Below are positions 60,474-64,000 of a stretch of DNA of 64,000 nt, in pieces (position 1 is the first letter of the stretch; each line of letters begins with the position of its first letter). This DNA is from Symbiodinium natans. Taxonomy: Eukaryota; Sar; Dinophyceae; Suessiales; Symbiodiniaceae. The stretch covers positions 1,369,573 through 1,433,572 of the forward strand of contig CAJNDS010002146.1 of the NCBI GenBank assembly GCA_905221605.1, in the 5' to 3' direction. A program made the translations under genes and the position numbers. The notes beneath the pieces are model-generated. The model had not been told where the DNA came from and ran no database searches. It saw only the letters and a program-made list of their open reading frames with translations.

Positions 60474-60605
60474 GAAGCGTGCTCCAGAGCCTTTCACAAA
60501 ATCTTAGAGTCACCCTCCCAGGCTCCAGTGTTCTGGTCTTGGGGCGATTTTAAGGGGTCAAGTGGAGGGTCCTTCTATTGGCGCTCTCTCTCCTTTGGGC
60601 GGGCG
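60474..60605 (+). CDS. Candidate exon with donor GCG/GTAGGG
   Basis: Forty-four plus codons: EACSRAFHKILESPSQ, APVFWSWGDFKGSSG and GSFYWRSLSFGRA, ending at GTAGGGG. Aromatic-rich, protein-like. Confidence 0.5.
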
Positions 60606-60663
60606 GTAGGGGCGCCTATCCTTCATGGACCTGACAGGAGGGGTGGGGGGGGTGAGCGGGGGG

Positions 60664-60798
60664 CCCCTAAACCCTAAACCCTAAACCCTAAACCCTAAAC
60701 CCTAAACCCTAAACCCTAAACCCTAAACCCTAAACCCTAAACCCTACACCCTAAACCCAAAACCCTAAACCCTAAACCCTAAACCCTAAACCCTAAAC
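60664..60798 (-). repeat. (CCCTAAA)n array with a CCCAAAA/CCCTACA interruption
   Basis: About 19 units with a degenerate pair in the middle. It follows a G-rich run after the exon-like island 60474-60605. Confidence 0.95.
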
Positions 60799-60885
60799 CG
60801 GTATCGGGATGGGACTTGTTCCTGGGATAGATGCAGCTATTGTAGGGGGTGCGTGGTGCCAGAGCTTTGAGCAACCCTAAAAGCT

Positions 60886-61077
60886 AGGCTGGCCGCTTCA
60901 ACCTTCGACAAAGATTCCAGGCTACGATCCCCTTCAACCGAACAAGTATCCGGGGAAAAGGAAAAAATGAAATGTTTCGGGACCTACCTGAACAGATCCT
61001 CTCAACTCGCGACCTTGTATTCCAGGAACCCCAGTGATGAGCCGCCCGATATTTTGGAGATCCCTCTGCGCAACTAA
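60886..61077 (+). CDS. Candidate terminal exon
   Basis: The longest plus frame reads LAASTFDKDSRLRSPST, KMKCFGTYLNRSSQLA and PSDEPPDILEIPLRN, then TAA. Another plus frame, starting after GATTCCAG, reads NRTSIRGKGKNEMFRDL then PEQILSTRDLVFQEPQ and TGA. One is right; I cannot say which. Confidence 0.45.
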   Translation, partial: RLAASTFDKDSRLRSPSTEQVSGEKEKMKCFGTYLNRSSQLATLYSRNPSDEPPDILEIPLRN

Positions 61078-61156
61078 ACCCTACACACCAAGCCTAATCC
61101 CCAAACCCCGAAAACCCTAAACCCCTAAACCCCCAAACGCTAAACCCTGAACCCGA

Positions 61157-61620
61157 ACTCTTAGATTAGCTACTAATGGTCCCTTCCTATGGGCCCGAAA
61201 AGGGGGGATGACCGCCAAGTTGAAGCAGCCTCTTCCGACCGTGCCAGGCACGTGAGAGAGCATCAAGGAGGCCGGACGGCATCCGCCATCCGCCGAAGAC
61301 TGGCGCAAGCGAAATCCTGCAGCCAGGCTGTCGAAGGCCTTCGACAAGTTTGCAGAGTCGGCAAAGCGAGGAGCTGTATCCACTGACCCGGTAGCTGTGC
61401 CCTTTCAAGGCTTGCCAATGGGCCGAGCAGAGCCGTGTGCAAGCCTTTCTTTTGAACTCCTCCATGGAGTTCAGGGGGCAAGGTTTGTGCAATCCAAGGA
61501 GCAAGCTGCTCATGCGTATGTGTGCCCAAGCGCGGTAAATGACGCTTCCTATGCTGATGTACCCTTAAGAATTTAAGGAGGTAAGAGACCATATTCAGAC
61601 CCTATGAAGCTACCCTTAGA
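61157..61620. mobile_element. MITE-like element carrying a 350-bp coding-like insert
   Basis: Left CTCTTAGATTAGCTACTAAT then GGTCCC and ATGGGCCC; right AAGAATTTAAGGAGG, GAGACCATATTCAGACCC and GAAGCTACCCTTAGAC. These are the two ends of the TCTTAGGGTAG family (compare 14318-14454) but 460 bp apart. The insert (about 61208-61560) is GC-rich and open on both strands (minus: ADSANLSKAFDSLAAGF or KRKACTRLCSAHWQALKG). Confidence 0.65.
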
Positions 61621-61799
61621 CTAACCCTAAACCCTGAACCCTAACCTTTACTCTCAACCCTTACGCCCTCTCGAACAAACTCCTGGGGCCCGCCTCAGAA
61701 ACTTCCACGGCTATGCTTGCGCTGGCGGCAGGGGTGGGCCCTGACAGCTCATGGTGCCCAGAGGACCCCGTACACCCCTCATAACGGAAGACGCCTCAA

Positions 61800-61905
61800 G
61801 AGAACCCTATAAACCCTACAAACCCTATGCACCCTGTAAGCCCTATAAACCCTGTAAACCCTATAAACCCGCAAACCCCATAAACCCGATAAACCCTCTA
61901 ACCCC
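61800..61905 (-). repeat. CCCTATAAA/CCCTGTAAA nonamer tract
   Basis: Ten or so units with alternating TATAAA and TGTAAA. Confidence 0.85.
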
Positions 61906-61949
61906 TAAACCCCTGAGCAGTTTAACATTCGGAGGGGTCTGTAGGTGAT

Positions 61950-62270
61950 GTACGCAACATACCAATTGGTTCAGGAACACTCATGTTTTTCGTAGGCTCT
62001 AGGGTTGTGCTTTGTCAGAGACTTGACCTAAGGAATAGTCTGAAAGACGTAGGCATTTTCCAGGTCATATGGGCAGTTCCCTACATAGCCCTCTATAGAC
62101 TAATCCCTTTGTAAACTACCCCAAAAGGACCCTTTAGACAACTACCTGTACAAAGAAGTGCTTGCTGGTTCTTAGCAGGGAACTAGTTGAATCCAAACCC
62201 TGAGCCCGAAACTTCTAGATCATCCTTTCCGGTAAAACAGAGGGGACACAAGGCCCCGTATTCCCGAATT
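61950..62270. other. Unique stretch, no gene seen
   Basis: Contains GGGCAGTTCCCTACATAGCC, and GACAACTACCTGTAC downstream, loosely inverted. No good frame. Confidence 0.4.
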
Positions 62271-62498
62271 CCTAAACCCTAAACCCACCCTGAAAGCTTA
62301 CGAGTGAGGGAGAGCGTCGGATTAGGGCTGTCGAGTGGAGGGCTGTTGGGGTTTACGGCTTTCAGGTTTAGGGTTAGGGTTTAGGATTTTGGGTAGGACC
62401 TAGGATATAGGGATTGGGAGTTGGGGTCTAGGAATGTAGGGCTGATAGCTCAAGGGCGATGACGCGGGTGTCGCCAGGTGCAAGCGACAGCTGCTAAC

Positions 62499-62762
62499 CT
62501 TTGAAGTCGGCTTGCCAGGCTTCCAGCATCTTGGCTATCCAGCCGGACAGACCGTCCTCGATCTTGTCAACCACGACTGTGCGCAGCACAGCTAAACCGA
62601 GCCAGGCTGCTGGCACCGCACTTGCAGTGTGAAGTATACAGCGTACGCTCGTCGGAGAGGGTTCGGAGCAAATGGGTTTCCTGGTTCCACTTCGTCAGTG
62701 TAGAGCACGACCTGAGCCTTGCCTCCGTACTTAGGCAGTCTGTCTGCAGGCAGCGCGCAGCG
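62499..62762 (-). pseudogene. Fragment resembling a repeated dinoflagellate protein family, frame broken
   Basis: The first minus part reads CALPADRLPKYGGKAQVV, LYTDEVEPGNPFAPN and RRAYAVYFTLQVRCQQP, then TAG near 62592. The second part, in another frame, reads AVLRTVVVDKIEDGLS then GWIAKMLEAWQADFK and ends G/GTTAGC. The pattern LYTDEV-x-PGN-x-x-x-P-x-x-RR-x-x-x-x-Y followed by LRT-x-VV-x-KI-x-x-GLS resembles a family I remember as abundant and unnamed in Symbiodinium-type genomes, probably mobile-element linked. This is recalled resemblance, not a search result. Confidence 0.55.
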
Positions 62763-62814
62763 AGCCAAAACCCTAAACCCTAAACTCCAAGCCCTAAACC
62801 CTAAACCCTTCTTG

Positions 62815-62976
62815 CAATGCCTGGATGGGAGTCAGGATATGCCACTCGAAGGCATCCTCTTAGGGTTGAGGGATTTTGGGCTTGCTGGCTTGCTACTATT
62901 TGCAATGCAAATCCCCCATATTGCCCCTATAAGGGGAATTGATTTGTTTATTTTGGGGGGGGAGGGGGGTTCTTAA
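62815..62976 (+). CDS. Possible exon, hydrophobic
   Basis: Plus reads GSQDMPLEGILLGLRDF, GLAGLLLFAMQIPHIAP and RGIDLFILGGEGG. GLAGLLLFAM could span a membrane. Partly overlaps GGGGGAGGGG low complexity; weak. Confidence 0.3.
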   Translation, partial: QCLDGSQDMPLEGILLGLRDFGLAGLLLFAMQIPHIAPIRGIDLFILGGEGGS

Positions 62977-63290
62977 GCAATTAGTAGCTTGGGCTCTTCA
63001 GGGTGCAAGGGTTGGCGGCTGAGACATGTAGAGGGTTGGAGGGATCTAGGGTGTTGGTTTCAGGATTTCTGGCCCATTTAGGATTTGGGGTCTGGGCTTT
63101 ACAGGGGTGCAGTGCTTGTACTGCCTCGGCTTTCAAGGAGCAGAGTTTTAAGGGCTTAGGGCGTACGGGATCACAGTGTTTAGGGCTTGCAAGGTTTGGG
63201 CTTTCAGCACCTAAGTCCCTAAACCCCTTTAGGGTTTAGGGTTTAGGGTTTTGGGGTTTAGGGTTTAGGGTTTAGGGTTTAGCCTACGCC

Positions 63291-63410
63291 CCCTTCACGG
63301 GGACAAGGTTTTGGGCACCGCCTGCCTTGCCAAGCTTGCCGGGGCCCTTGGCCTTTCCTTGCAGAAGGGTTTTCGCCGTGTCTGTGGGCCGTGTCTTTTT
63401 GTGTTCTTTC
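63291..63410 (+). CDS. Candidate exon
   Basis: Plus reads HGDKVLGTACLAKLAGAL then GLSLQKGFRRVCGPCLF before an AT microsatellite. An Ala/Leu-rich helix, then a C-x2-C pair. Confidence 0.45.
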
Positions 63411-63475
63411 TAATATATATATATATATATATACATACATATATTATATGTATATATTATATTATATTATATATA
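63411..63475. repeat. TATA microsatellite
   Basis: (TA)n, then TATTATAT units. Confidence 0.9.
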
Positions 63476-63619
63476 GTGTTTTTTGGAGGGGTCAGAGTTC
63501 ATGGCTTTAAAGCTTCAAGGTTTCAGGGTTTCAGGGCTTCGGGGGATGGATTCGGTTCCCTTCTTGGGGGCTGCTGTCAAAGTGTGTCAGAGGTTTAGGG
63601 TTTAGGGTTTAGGGTTTAG

Positions 63620-63765
63620 GGTTTAGGCTCTTGTATAAGCCCGTAAGCCCTGAGCCCTGAAGCTCTAACGACCCTAAACCACTTCACCCTGCTCCCAAAC
63701 AACCTCGCACCCCGAACCTGCAAACCGCATTTCTCGTCCTCACACCCACCCCAATATCGGGCAAG
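63620..63765 (-). CDS. Possible exon beside GA microsatellite
   Basis: Minus reads ARYWGGCEDEKCGLQV then RGARLFGSRVKWFRVV. The upstream Ser/Leu run is translated microsatellite. Confidence 0.3.
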
Positions 63766-63767
63766 AG

Positions 63768-63779
63768 AAAGAGAAAGAC

Positions 63780-63810
<31 letters not shown>

Positions 63811-63939
63811 TACAGACATAGATATGGACATAGAGATAGAGATACAGATAGAGATAAAGAGATAGAGATAGAGACAAGATAGAGATAGAGATGGAGATAA
63901 AGATACTGATAGAGATAGAGAGATAGAGACAGAGAGAGG

Positions 63940-63970
<31 letters not shown>

Positions 63971-64000
63971 TGAGAGTTGGAGCGAGAGTGAGAGACTGAG
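63768..64000 (+). repeat. GA/GATA/GAGATA microsatellite, runs off the window
   Basis: AGAGAG, then GATAGAGATA and AGAGAGAGCGAGAGTGAGAG. Continues past the window end. Confidence 0.97.

Noticed and set aside
63616-63831. Ser/Leu signal-peptide-like start on the minus strand
   Set aside because: The hydrophobic Ser-Leu run is the GA microsatellite read in reverse; only the part left of 63765 is kept as a weak candidate.

Overview
The window reads as eukaryotic nuclear DNA, most likely from a dinoflagellate or close relative. The support is: plant/alveolate-type telomere heptamers (TTTAGGG/CCCTAAA) throughout; very small GC-rich exon-like islands; GT-AG and GC-AG introns, some bounded by terminal inverted repeats (introner-like); EF-hand and Trp-rich motifs; and one island (62499-62762) that resembles a repeated protein family I associate with Symbiodinium-type genomes. 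There are no bacterial operons, tRNA or rRNA genes, CRISPR arrays, or plant or animal genes that I recognise. The organism call is inference.

Layout. More than a hundred short tracts of the telomere heptamer, in both orientations and from about 2 to 17 units long, are spaced every few hundred bases from about 0.5 kb to 63.6 kb. Between them lie islands of 50-150 bp, and a few of 300-1150 bp, that translate into protein-like open frames. Many islands end exactly where a tract begins, at GT (often GTTTAG) or AG (often TTTAG or TTCAG). At several places the reading frame joins correctly across a tract. I therefore read most of the window as gene bodies whose introns are made of, or filled with, telomere-type repeat. 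Strand calls form rough blocks: mostly minus at 9-13.4 kb, plus at 14.8-20.7 kb, mostly minus at 21-25.9 kb and 30.5-32.2 kb, mostly plus at 33-47.4 kb, minus at 48-49.2 kb, plus at 50.8-52.6 kb, minus at 54.7-58.1 kb, then mixed. No complete gene can be assembled by eye.

A second layer is a zoo of short inverted-repeat elements (about 95-150 bp, MITE-like), at least eight families. Two families (CTAG-GCTGCCCAGTA and CTTG-GTAGCCCA) carry splice sites in their termini and behave as introns. Others contain a telomere-type tract in their middle. A 908-bp element with 30-bp inverted termini (39459-40366) and a MITE-like element carrying a 350-bp coding-like insert (61157-61620) stand out.

Other landmarks are a 165-bp (55-codon) minisatellite of about 18 units (3.4-6.3 kb), a 215-base nearly pure G tract (20.2 kb), a 560-bp (GT)n tract (58.7-59.3 kb), AT and GATA/GA microsatellites, a 1.15-kb single-exon-like gene (48042-49190, minus) and a two-exon gene segment with a conventional 45-nt intron (57.1-58.1 kb, minus).

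Limits: exon calls rest on open frame, splice motifs, phase and protein-likeness judged by eye. GC-rich DNA stays open on both strands, so individual islands can be wrong in strand or frame. No homology search was possible.
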